64,000 nt of DNA, taken from contig JABWBH010000011.1 in NCBI GenBank assembly GCA_013360585.1, forward strand, positions 1 to 64,000, read 5' to 3'. Positions 1-8,300 of the stretch are shown here, piece by piece (the first letter of the stretch is position 1; the number at the start of each line of letters is the position of its first letter). The notes under the pieces are model-generated. The model saw only the letters and a program-made list of their open reading frames with translations, was not told where the DNA came from and made no database searches. Source of the DNA: Phycisphaerae bacterium (lineage in GTDB: Bacteria > Planctomycetota > Phycisphaerae > UBA1845). The position numbers were made by a program, and so were the translations under genes.

Positions 1-90
1 CGGGAGGAGAACCTCTTCGACCGCCTCATCGCCGCCGCGCTCGGCGCTAAACCTATCACGTGCAGACAGTTAGTCACCGGAGGCAGTTAG
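1..90 (+). CDS. C-terminal end of an unidentified protein (partial)
   Basis: Frame 1 is open from the window edge to a TAG stop at 88-90 and encodes 29 residues. It begins with an acidic, amphipathic stretch (REENLFDRLIAAALGAKP) that looks like a normal helical protein end. The other two plus frames stop earlier or read as arginine/serine-rich noise. Too little is present to name a family. About 290 bases without a recognisable gene follow. Confidence 0.35.
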   Translation, partial: REENLFDRLIAAALGAKPITCRQLVTGGS

Positions 91-381
91 AGATTCAGGA
101 CGCCCCATAACAGCCCAGTTCTATCCCGTCCAGTTGTCGAGGGTCGATCGCGTCTTCTTACGAACCCGTTTTGGTTCCAGCTCCGGAAGGGCCGGGATGG
201 CCGCGGGATCCGTCTCCCCCAACCGACCTGGATGAAGAATGCTTCCTGACAGGGGAGATTCGGTCTCGACACGGACCCCAGATGCAGCCGCCGTCGTTGT
301 GACGCGCGTGGTCGCCGGATATGCTCGCGCTTCGGGATTGAACCTCGGGGCACGTGACGCCTCGATCAACTCTGGAGAGCG
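91..381. other. Intergenic region before the SRPBCC gene
   Basis: About 290 bases with no convincing coding sequence. Open frames here are arginine/proline-rich shadows. The only clear signal is a purine-rich ribosome binding site, GGAGA, about five bases before the ATG at 382. No hairpin terminator for the preceding gene end was recognised. Confidence 0.4.
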
Positions 382-870
382 ATGATGACGACTCCGTCCG
401 CCGACTCCGCCGGACCGCATTCCGGCAACACCGTCCGCCTTCACCGCGTCCTGCGCGCTCCGGCTGAGCGGGTGTACCGGGCGTTCCTCGACCCCGACGC
501 GATGGTCAAGTGGCTCCCGCCGCACGGGTTCTCGGGACGGATACACGAGATGGATGCCCGCGTGGGCGGCGGATATCGGATGTCCTTCACCAACTTCGGC
601 ACGGGTAAGTCGCACTCGTTCGGCGCGACGTTCGTGGAGCTTACGCCGCACGAACGACTTCGTTACACGGACCGTTTTGACGATCCGAACCTCCCCGGCG
701 ACATGCAGGTGACGGTCACGCTTCGGACGGTCGCCTGCGGCACGGAGCTTCAGATCGTGCAGTCCGGGATTCCGCCGATGATCCCCGTGGAGTTCTGCTA
801 CCTTGGCTGGCAGGAATCGCTGTCGATGCTGGCGAACCTGGTCGAGCCGCAGATTCCGGACGGTCCCTGA
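382..870 (+). CDS. SRPBCC / AHSA1-family protein
   Basis: A 162-residue protein of the START-like SRPBCC superfamily (activator of Hsp90 ATPase homologue 1 type). Seen: an N-terminal strand and helix with RAPAERVYRAFLDPDAMVKW, the usual 'position a hydrophobic pocket' opening; the central GGGYRMSF with GATFVELTPHERLRYTDRF typical of the beta sheet; and a C-terminal helix after GWQESLSMLANLVE. Length fits a single-domain member. Such proteins bind small hydrophobic ligands in the cytoplasm; the ligand cannot be inferred. The ATG at 382 has GGAGA just upstream; the ATG at 385 is equally possible. The downstream DinB-like gene may be co-transcribed. Confidence 0.8.
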   Translation: MMTTPSADSAGPHSGNTVRLHRVLRAPAERVYRAFLDPDAMVKWLPPHGFSGRIHEMDARVGGGYRMSFTNFGTGKSHSFGATFVELTPHERLRYTDRFDDPNLPGDMQVTVTLRTVACGTELQIVQSGIPPMIPVEFCYLGWQESLSMLANLVEPQIPDGP

Positions 871-969
871 CGCCCTGAACGTCGGGAACCGCAGACGCAC
901 CGCACGAAATGAACCGGACCGGATTTGCGGCGCACCCGGCACGCCGCCGAGCCGGGATCGGAGGCGATG

Positions 970-1518
970 ATGGACCCGCTGAGGATTTATGACTACCTCG
1001 CTGCGGCGAGAAGGCGCGTGCTCGACGCCGTCCGCACGCTGACGCCGGAGGAGTACCTGCGCCCCTTCCCTTTCGGGTTGACGACGGTCGGGGCGACCGT
1101 CACGCACATGATGCTCAGTGAGTGGTACTACATCGAACGGGTCGAGGGTCGGGAAGTGCCGCCGTATGAGCGGTGGCCGATCCAGTATGAGAACCCGCCG
1201 AGCCTGACCGTCATCGAGCCGATCTGGCGGGAGCAGGAAGTCCGCGTGCGTTCCGTCCTCGCCGCGCAGACGGACGCCGTCGGGGCCGACGGGTCACGGG
1301 GCTGGGATCGCCGGATCGCCTACGAGAGCTTCCCCGATGACACGCGCGGGCGCCGCCGCTTCCTCCTCTGCGCAACCGCCGGCGACTACGTCATCCAACT
1401 CGCGCTTCACGAGGTCCACCACCGGTCGCAGGCGATGTCGATGCTCCGCCAACTCGGCCAGCCGGTCCAGGACATCGATTACAATGATCTGATGTTCGAG
1501 CGGCGGGAGCTGAGCTAA
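970..1518 (+). CDS. DinB-like four-helix-bundle protein
   Basis: A 182-residue protein resembling the DinB/YfiT family, cytoplasmic four-helix bundles that often hold a metal with three histidines. Seen: IYDYLAAARRRVLDAVRTL (helix 1), a histidine in TVTHMMLSEWYY (helix 2) and the paired histidines of LALHEVHHRSQAMSMLRQLG (helix 3/4), which match the usual metal ligand positions. The frame is open from a TTG at 925, but ATG codons at 967 and 970 lie just after GGAGG, so 970 is chosen. The stop codon TAA lies inside a dispersed repeat that begins here (see the repeat entry at 1514). Function of this member is unknown; thiol transfer or detoxification is typical of relatives. Confidence 0.7.
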   Translation: MDPLRIYDYLAAARRRVLDAVRTLTPEEYLRPFPFGLTTVGATVTHMMLSEWYYIERVEGREVPPYERWPIQYENPPSLTVIEPIWREQEVRVRSVLAAQTDAVGADGSRGWDRRIAYESFPDDTRGRRRFLLCATAGDYVIQLALHEVHHRSQAMSMLRQLGQPVQDIDYNDLMFERRELS

Positions 1519-1596
1519 ATCATGATTCACGAATGTGCAGCGCCCCCGAGCCGCGGGCTTTAGCCCGTGCGAGCGCTCGTTTCGTGGCGTGCCGCT
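1514..1596 (+). repeat. 83-bp dispersed repeat, copy 1
   Basis: This segment matches the reverse complement of 24932-25015 at roughly 90 percent identity, with one single-base indel. It runs from AGCTAAATC to GCGCCGC-like sequence and contains a palindromic core (GCGGGCTTTAGCCCGT) that can form a hairpin, plus CGAGCGCTCG. The first bases supply the TAA stop of the DinB-like gene. Copy 2 stands in the same relation to its own upstream gene. Confidence 0.85.
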
Positions 1597-1631
1597 AATG
1601 TGGTGAGTCATAAGTTCTTTGCCTTGGATGA

Positions 1632-1674
1632 GGAGCGCGGAACTCCGCCCGTGCGGACTGGAGGTCCGCGCTCC
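1632..1674. repeat. Palindromic intergenic repeat with 10-bp stem
   Basis: GGAGCGCGGA at 1632-1641 pairs perfectly with TCCGCGCTCC at 1665-1674; the enclosed segment has further partial symmetry (CTCCGCCCGTGCGGACTGGAG). From memory, sequences of this kind recur as dispersed intergenic palindromes in planctomycetes and verrucomicrobia. No uridine run follows, so it is not a typical intrinsic terminator. Confidence 0.6.
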
Positions 1675-1830
1675 CGATGTGAGCAACGAATTTGCAACTC
1701 GGTACACCAAGACCGCCGGAGGATCGTCCGGGGCCGAGGCTTGCGGATGATCCTTGGAAGGCGACGAGAGCGGGACGATCGACGAGAGACAAGGCACAGA
1801 GGCCGCCCGGGGATTGGTGAGGCCCGGCTG

Positions 1831-1930
1831 CGGCGGCGAGGGGGGAATCTCTCGCCGCGAGGATCTGCGTGAACTCGGAAGTTCATATGAACTCAACGCC
1901 CGGCGACCGGAGTCCGAGGGAGAGTCAGGC
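1831..1930. repeat. Dispersed repeat family B, copy 1
   Basis: Shares two conserved blocks with 13186-13294: GGCGAGG-n-GGAA followed by CCGCGAGG near the start, and CTCAACGCCCGGC-n-ACCGGA followed by GGGAGA near the end. The middle has diverged and includes the palindrome at 1880-1893 only in this copy. The relation is seen by eye; exact boundaries are uncertain. Confidence 0.5.
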
Positions 1931-1975
1931 GACGGGACTGAGGATCCGGGCGAACCAACGCCGTAACCGCTCCGT

Positions 1976-2560
1976 CTACGGCTGCTGCAGAAAGCGGCGC
2001 AGGTCGTCGACGGCGACGGGCCGGGGCAGCCAGCCGTGAAAGCCCGCGTCGAGCAGAGCTTTCACTTGTTCGGCGGAGCGCGGGGCGCCGAACGCCACCA
2101 GCTTCGTTGGCGTTTCCGCGGATTCGTTGCGGATCAGGAGCGGCGTCAGACCGAGGTCCAGCCCTGGGGCATCCGCGTCCAGAAAAACGACGCACGGATC
2201 GAGGCGGGCGATGAGAAGCCCTGCCTCCAATGCGGTGGCGGCGACGTGCAGATCGAGGTCGGGGCGGTCGTGAAAAGCAAAGCGCCAGGGATCCACGTCC
2301 GCTCCCGCGCCGGGCGCCTCCCGGGAGTCGAGGGCGACGACCGATGCGCGGTCTGGAGGAAGGGCTTCGAGGGGAAGCCCGTGGGCGCGCATGAACTGGA
2401 CCAGCTCCTTGATGGGGACGCGGCGGTCGCGGCTTCCGGGGATGCGGTAGCCGTGCAGTTCGCCGGTGTCGAACCACTTGGCGACGGTGCGGGGGGCGAC
2501 TTTGCAGATGCGCGCGATCTGGCCGGTCGTCAGAACCTCTTTTTTCGTCTGGCTCCTCAT
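1976..2560 (-). CDS. HTH protein with receiver-like C-terminal domain
   Basis: A 194-residue regulator. Residues about 9-55 form an excisionase/MerR-like helix-turn-helix (LTTGQIARICKVAPRTVAKW, then GYRIPGSRDRRVPIKEL). Residues about 72-192 resemble a response-regulator receiver: CVVFLDADAPG places a candidate phospho-acceptor at D128. The conserved lysine near the end is replaced by arginine (WLPRPV, R180) and the N-terminal acidic pair is not evident, so phosphorylation may be lost. The frame extends upstream to 2689, but the ATG at 2560 starts directly at the HTH. It is divergent from the two sorting-tail proteins and could regulate them; that is inference. Confidence 0.75.
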   Translation of the reverse strand: MRSQTKKEVLTTGQIARICKVAPRTVAKWFDTGELHGYRIPGSRDRRVPIKELVQFMRAHGLPLEALPPDRASVVALDSREAPGAGADVDPWRFAFHDRPDLDLHVAATALEAGLLIARLDPCVVFLDADAPGLDLGLTPLLIRNESAETPTKLVAFGAPRSAEQVKALLDAGFHGWLPRPVAVDDLRRFLQQP

Positions 2561-3094
2561 GATCGTCAAACTCGGATCACGGCAAGTATCGCATATGACG
2601 CTCGCGTGAGCGGTTGGGTCGCCGTTGATCAGGCCGCGTTTTCCGGCATTGGGTCTGGGCGTCGAATCCTCAGTTCGCATCTCGCGCAATTATGAGTCAG
2701 TATTGGCAACACAAAGGTGGTCCAATAACCTGCCAGTTCTCGGACTTGGCGGGCGCACGCCCCAGAATAATGCGGATGCATGCGTCTTGGTCGCTGTTTT
2801 TGTGGACTACGTCATTATTGTTGTCTGCAAGTCCTCATATGCACGAAATAAGGCTAAATGCACGCAGATATCGCTTGTAATCACGAGTCTTCACTCGTAG
2901 AATCCGGGCGACTTGTGTTAAAAACAGGGGTCATAAATCCACTGCGGGTCAGTGGAGTGGTCAGTCCGCATTCATGGCCGAAGACGAAATGTCAATTCGG
3001 CACTGCAAGGTGGACCGGGCCATCCAGGATTGGGGAAAGAAGGTTGTCCGATCGCGGTCCCTCCCGGGCCGTGAACGGGAGTGGAGGCACATTT
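2561..3094. other. Divergent intergenic region, AT-richer than surroundings
   Basis: About 530 bases separate the regulator from the exported-protein pair. Positions about 2700-2940 are visibly AT-richer than the flanks. Inverted repeats seen: ACGAGT-4-ACTCGT at 2883-2898 and CCACTG-5-CAGTGG at 2939-2955; either could be a protein binding site. The open frame from 2858 that would extend the next gene has no coding character. Confidence 0.4.
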
Positions 3095-3886
3095 ATGATG
3101 AGGAGAGGGATATTGGCCTTGTGGGCTGCGGCGGCGTCGCTGGCGTTCGCCGGCGCGGCGCAGGCGGGCGTCGGGTTCTTCATTGACGCGAGCACGTTGC
3201 AGTTCACGTACACGAAGGGCGCCGGGGGTCCGGGCAGCTTCGGGCAGATCGAGATTCACGACATCGTGAGCTCGAATCTGGTGGTTCAGCACCTGAATCT
3301 CGGGGCGAACGGCGAAGTCGGCGGCGGCGACGACACGCTGCTGGACCTGGCGGAAATCGGCGACTCGGGTCAGTTCAGCGTTTCGTTCGTGGGCGATGTG
3401 TTCAAACACGGCGCAAACAGCTACTCGATCGTCGGTTCGGTGAGCATCGGCGACGTGAATTCACCTCCGGACGTCATTGTGGGCAATTTCAAGAGCGACT
3501 CGTTGACGATCGGCGGCGGGTTCTTCTCGTTCGGCGGAGCGCTGGGCAACCCGGACGGGATTCTTCAGCCGTCGCAGGGCGACTCGTGGGTGTTCACGGG
3601 TCTTGCCGCCGACACGAACGACATTATCAACGGTCAGTTCGGGGGTCAGGACGGGGTGGACGGTACGGTCAGCATCGCGGACGGACGCGGTTCGTACCGG
3701 TCCGGGAACCTGCTGGACTTCCAGTTTGTCGGCCAGTTTGCGGACCTGGACGCGTTTTTCAACGCGAACAAGCAGGGAAGCAGCGGGGCGGACATGAAAC
3801 TGACGGTTGTGCCGGTTCCGGGTGCGGTGCTGCTGGCGTCGCTGGGTCTGGCGGGTGCGTGGATCGCCCGTCGCCGGGTGGCGTGA
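3095..3886 (+). CDS. Exported protein with VPxP-type C-terminal sorting tail
   Basis: A 263-residue secreted protein. It has an N-terminal signal peptide (MMRRGILALWAAAASLAFAG, cleavage near AQAG), a beta-rich domain, and a C-terminal tripartite tail: VPVPG, a hydrophobic helix (AVLLASLGLAGAWIA) and RRR. That layout matches PEP-CTERM/VPLPA-type exosortase substrates. It is a paralogue of the next gene: both share a GGGDD-x-x-LD-x-AEIG motif, a W-hydrophobic-F DSWVF/SDWIF motif and an LDAFF motif before the tail. ATG 3095 follows GGAGG at eight bases spacing. No exosortase gene is present in the window. Role is unknown; surface or matrix localisation is expected. Confidence 0.8.
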   Translation: MMRRGILALWAAAASLAFAGAAQAGVGFFIDASTLQFTYTKGAGGPGSFGQIEIHDIVSSNLVVQHLNLGANGEVGGGDDTLLDLAEIGDSGQFSVSFVGDVFKHGANSYSIVGSVSIGDVNSPPDVIVGNFKSDSLTIGGGFFSFGGALGNPDGILQPSQGDSWVFTGLAADTNDIINGQFGGQDGVDGTVSIADGRGSYRSGNLLDFQFVGQFADLDAFFNANKQGSSGADMKLTVVPVPGAVLLASLGLAGAWIARRRVA

Positions 3887-3958
3887 GCGGTTTTCATCGG
3901 AAAATCAGGTCTCCGAAAGTGGATCGGAGCCTGAAACGCGGGTATGATGTAAACACGG

Positions 3959-3999
3959 AGCCGCGGTCGGTTCGACGCCGGCCGCGGCTTTCTGGGTTT
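3959..3999 (+). terminator. Intrinsic terminator after the first sorting-tail gene
   Basis: AGCCGCGG-t-CGG at 3959-3970 pairs with CCG-g-CCGCGGCT at 3978-3989 around a seven-base loop. It is followed by TTCTGGGTTTC, a modest T-rich run. It lies between the tandem paralogues and may separate or attenuate their transcripts. Confidence 0.65.
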
Positions 4000-4123
4000 C
4001 GCGGATGCTTGTCGGGATGCTTATCGGGTTGATCTCCGGGGGAGACGGAGGGTCAGCCGCCGCGGGCCCGATAGATCATTCAGTCCAGGACTTGGCGTAA
4101 AAACCTGGGAGAGAGAGGGCGCC

Positions 4124-4942
4124 ATGAGGTCCGTTATTGCATCGGCAGGCGCGCGCGCTGCGCGGGTCTGGGTGTTCATTCTAAGTAGTCTGATCGCCGC
4201 GCCGCAAGTGCGCGCCGGAGAGGGCGTCTTCCTTGACGTGACGTCCCTCCTGTTCAACTACGATGCGATCAATCCGAATGCGGGCGAGGGTGAACTCGTC
4301 GGGCGCATCGTCATCTTGCCCGGCACATCGTCGCATCTGAGCCTTCAGCAACTCGACCTCGGCGTCGACGGCGGGTTCGGCGGCGGTGATGACGTCATCC
4401 TCGACGTGGCTGAAATCGGCAACGCCGCCAACTTCGACGTCCTGCTCGCCCTCGACGTGATCCGCGGCGGCGGTCCGAATCAGTACCGTCTGCGCGGGGA
4501 CTTCGCGGCGACGGACACGGTGACAACGCTCGCGGATCCGTCGATTCTTGGCGCGCTGGACACCACGGCGGTGTCGCTGGTCGGGCCGATTTTCCAGTTC
4601 GACGGGACGCTTGCGACGCAGGCGTTCCGGGACTCGCTGCTGGGTCCGGAAGGGAGCTCTGACTGGATTTTCCAAGGCGTTCCCGCCGACACGGGTCCGG
4701 TTCCTGACGGCGACGGCTCGCGCGGTCGGGTGACGCTTCTTTCCGACCGGGAGTTCTTTGACTTCGGGGCGCTGGGGGAGTTTCACTTTGCGGGTTTCGG
4801 GTTCAACGATCTGGACGCCTTCTTCGCCGCAGACCGGAACGCTCTGTCGGCGGATGTGAAACTGGCGATCGTTCCGGAACCGGCGACGCTGGCGCTTCTG
4901 CTCGCGGGTCTTTTCGGATTGCGACGAATGCGGTCGCGGTGA
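4124..4942 (+). CDS. PEP-CTERM sorting domain protein
   Basis: A 272-residue exported protein with a signal peptide (to about residue 31, APQVRAG) and a textbook PEP-CTERM tail: VPEPATLALLLAGLFGLRRMRSR-like ending, that is VPEP, hydrophobic helix, then basic residues. The body is a paralogue of the previous protein (shared motifs GFGGGDDVILDVAEIG, LDAFFAAD and the aspartate/glycine-rich strands). PEP-CTERM proteins are recognised by exosortase and anchored or released at the cell surface. The ATG at 4124 follows GGGAGAGAGAGGG-type purine sequence. The two paralogues carry different sorting motifs, VPVP against VPEP. Confidence 0.88.
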   Translation: MRSVIASAGARAARVWVFILSSLIAAPQVRAGEGVFLDVTSLLFNYDAINPNAGEGELVGRIVILPGTSSHLSLQQLDLGVDGGFGGGDDVILDVAEIGNAANFDVLLALDVIRGGGPNQYRLRGDFAATDTVTTLADPSILGALDTTAVSLVGPIFQFDGTLATQAFRDSLLGPEGSSDWIFQGVPADTGPVPDGDGSRGRVTLLSDREFFDFGALGEFHFAGFGFNDLDAFFAADRNALSADVKLAIVPEPATLALLLAGLFGLRRMRSR

Positions 4943-5346
4943 GACCGGCGACCTTTTCCAAACCTCTCTGATCCAGCGCGGGAACGACGGTTTGAGGGCG
5001 CCGGGGACGGTGCGCCGTCGATTCTGCGCCGTCATATTTTCTCCGTCAGCCGCGGCGTGAAGTTACTGCGCGGTACTCCGTGACGGGATGCCGCGCGAGC
5101 GTTAACGGATGCCGGACGGCCGTCTCTTCTCGGCGGCGCTTCAAAGCCCCTCCGTAACTTTCGTCGATGTGAACATCGCCAGACCTTGCGCGACACGGTT
5201 CGGCAGGTTCCGGGGTCGTGCGTGTCGTCGAGCGGTCGCGGCATGCGGCGCGGGAACTGGGAGCGGCGGGGATCACGGTTACAATGCCGCGCGGGGCGAG
5301 GGGGCGCGACGCTCGATCAAGGATGTACGCCGCAGGAGTAAGCGAC
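4943..5346. other. Intergenic region before the large TPR gene
   Basis: About 400 bases without a supported gene. A GC-rich inverted segment (GACGGTGCGCCGTC near 5006-5019) followed by ATATTTTCT could act as a weak terminator for the PEP-CTERM gene. Just before the TPR gene, AGGAG at 5335-5339 is the likely ribosome binding site. Confidence 0.35.
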
Positions 5347-8300
5347 ATGTACATGCGAGGTGCGAAATCCATCATAAGCGAGGCGGTTCGAGGGCGTCGT
5401 TCGGGTCGTGTGAACCTCAGTCTGGTCCTGACGCTGCTGGTTGTTGCGGGGGTTGTGGGGGTGGGGGCGGTTTCGCTGCGGAAGTGGCGTCATCGGTCGC
5501 TGGCGGCGCAAGCCCTGGCGGAGGCCCGACGGCTGGAAGGGACCGGCGATTACGACACCGCGTCGAAACGGTACCAGGACTACCTGGAGCGGAACCCGAC
5601 GGACATCGAGGTGTTGGAGGCGTATGCGCGAGCGAACCTGATGGCGCGTCCGCGCGAGCCGAAGCACTTCCGCAAGGCGGTGGGGGCGTATCAGGAGCTT
5701 CTGCGGCTGCGTCAGGGGCACGAGGCGTACCTGGATGCGCTGGTGCGGCTGCACGCGAGGGGACAGGCGCCGCCGGATCAGCTTCTGTACTGGGCGAAGC
5801 AGTGGGCGTCGGCGCATCCGCAGAACGCCCGGGCGCGGTTGTGGCTGGCGCGGGCGCAGACGGAGAGCGGGCAGTATGACGAGGCGCGCAAGACGTTTGA
5901 GGAGATTCTCGCGTCGCCTGAGGCGTCCCCGGATGCGTACATCCTCGCGGGATTGATGGAGGCTCGGGGGGCGACGGTCGCTGCGCAGGGTCTTACGGCG
6001 GCGGCGGAACGTTATGACGCGGGCGTTGCGCGGTTTCCTGATTCAGCGAAGATGCACGCCTACCGCGCGCGGTTCCGGTTGCGGGTTGCGGGCGACAACG
6101 CGGGGGCGCGGGCGGACCTGGAGCGTGCGGAGGCGCTGGGTGCGGCGGACCCGATGCTGCACATGCGTCTGTTTGATGAGTGGAGCGACCTGGGCGAACT
6201 GGCGAAGGCGGAGGCGCACCTGCGGGCGGCACAAGCTGCGAATGCCGCGGCGCGGCGGTCGGCGGTGGAGTCGGAGGTTGTCGTCGACGTCGGCGAGGAT
6301 GAAGAGAGCTGGGCCCTGTTTCTTTTCAAGGCCGAGGCGAAGCTGGCGCTGCGCAAGATCGGCGCGGGCCGGATGACGGCGGCGCAGGTGGGGGATCTGG
6401 CGGCGGCGGAGGAGGCGCGTCTGAAGGCGGTTGTCGGACGGGAGTGGGACTACCTGCCGTCATTGACGGAGATGTACGCGGCGGCGGAGCGTGGCGAGGA
6501 CGCGTGGCGGTGTGCGGAGGCGCTGCGGAAGCTGATCGACCCGGCGTCGCCGATCGTGGAGACCCAGCGGGCGATCTGGGCGAAGGCGGAGGGCATCGCG
6601 GCGTTCGCGACGAACCGGACGGACAGTCCGTACCGGGTGATCCGGCTTCCGGAGCGGGCGGACATTGATCCGCGGATACTGGTGATGAAGGCGTTGGCGT
6701 ACCGGCGGATCAACATGCCGGCGCGGGCGGCGTCCTGCCTGGAGCGGTATTTGCGCGTGGCGCCGGAGGATGCGGAAGCGCTGGCGCTGCTGGGGCAGAC
6801 CCAGCTCGAGATGGGCGACTGGGCGCGGGCGCGGGCGACGGCGGAACGGCTTGCGGGGTCGGCGCGGCACGCGGAGGAGGCGAGGCTGATTCACGTGCGG
6901 GCGGCGATCAGCGAGCTGCGACCGGAGCAGGCGCAGCGGTATCCGGCGCTGGTTGAAGCCTTGCGGAATCAATTGACGTCGCTGCCTCCCGAGATCGGCG
7001 GTTCCGCGCAGGCGATTCTTCTTTCGGCGGTTCTGGAGGAAAAGTCGGGGCGGGTCGCCGAAGCGGAGGCGCTGTTGCGGGCGAACCTGCGCATCGACGA
7101 TCCGAAGGATCTGATTCTGGGAGGTCTGGTCAGGTTGCTGGAGCGCGCTGGTCGGTCTGACGAGGCGATCGATGCGGCGCGGACGGCGGCGGAGGAAGCG
7201 TCGAATCGCGCGCGACGGTGGATGTTCCTGGCGGAGGTCTGCCTGCGCGGCGGGCGAGGCGACGACGCGCGGTCTGCGCTGGATCGTGCGGTGGCGGTGG
7301 CGGAAGACCCGGGCGCGGCGCGGGATGCGCGTCTCATGCGGGCGAGGCTTCTGCTGGAGACGGGTAAGGCGGAGGAGGGCGTCGGGGAGCTGGAGGCGAT
7401 GCGGAAGGCGGACCCGACGGACCCGGTGTGCCGCTCCGCGCTGCTGGACGCAGCGCTATCGGACCGGAAGGGCGTTCCGGCGTTTACGACCGAGCAGATC
7501 AACGAGCTGATTAACGAGTTGAAGGGGATCGAGTCGGAGTCGGAGGGGGTGCATTGGCGGGTGTACCTGGCGCGTCTCATGCTGCGGGCTTCGACGCCCG
7601 AGACGGCGCCTCCGGTGAATCTGCCTCAGGTTGAAGCCTTGCTGTCGCAAGCGCTGACGCTGGACCCATCGCGGGTGGATGCCTGTCTGATGCTGGCGGA
7701 TCTGTACCGCCGGCGCGGGGACACGGTGCGCGAGGAGGAGACGTATCGACGGGTGCTGGTGGTGTATCCCAGCGTTGTGGAGGTGGCGGAACGGTTGCTC
7801 GGCCTGCTCAACGGGCAGATGCGGTTCAAAGAGGCGTTGCAACTGATTGACGAATTTGAGCAGCGCGGTGTGCTGATGCCCGGAGCGCGTCTCGAGGTGG
7901 CGCTGCGTTCGGATCAGCCGACGGAGGCGGTGGCGGCGCTGGAGGAGCTGCGCGCGGCTGAACCGGGGAACGTTCAGGCGCTGCTGCTTCTGGCGAAGGT
8001 GAAGTTCTCCAACGGGTCGAGGTACGCGGAGATCGCGCCGCTGCTCGATGAAGCGGAGAAGTCGGGGGGGCACGTTCCGCTGGCGACGTATCTTCGCAGC
8101 TCGATGCTGGAGGCGGAAGGGCGGTTCGACGAGGCGGAGGCGGTGTTGAACCGCGAGGTGGAAGCGCATCCGGGCTACGCGGCGTACGTGATGCGCGGGC
8201 CGTATTACTTCCGTCGCGGCCGACTCGCGGAGTCTGAGGCGGATTTTCGGAAGCTGACGGAGCTTCCGGACAACCCGGCGGAGGGTGCGCTGCTGCTGGG

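Larger units (their letters stand above)
1519..1975. other. Repeat-rich intergenic region
   Basis: About 460 bases between two convergent genes with no believable coding sequence. It holds the 83-bp repeat, the palindrome at 1632-1674, a perfect 14-base palindrome AGTTCATATGAACT at 1880-1893, and a segment (1831-1930) related to 13186-13294. It therefore looks like an accumulation site for small dispersed elements. Confidence 0.6.
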
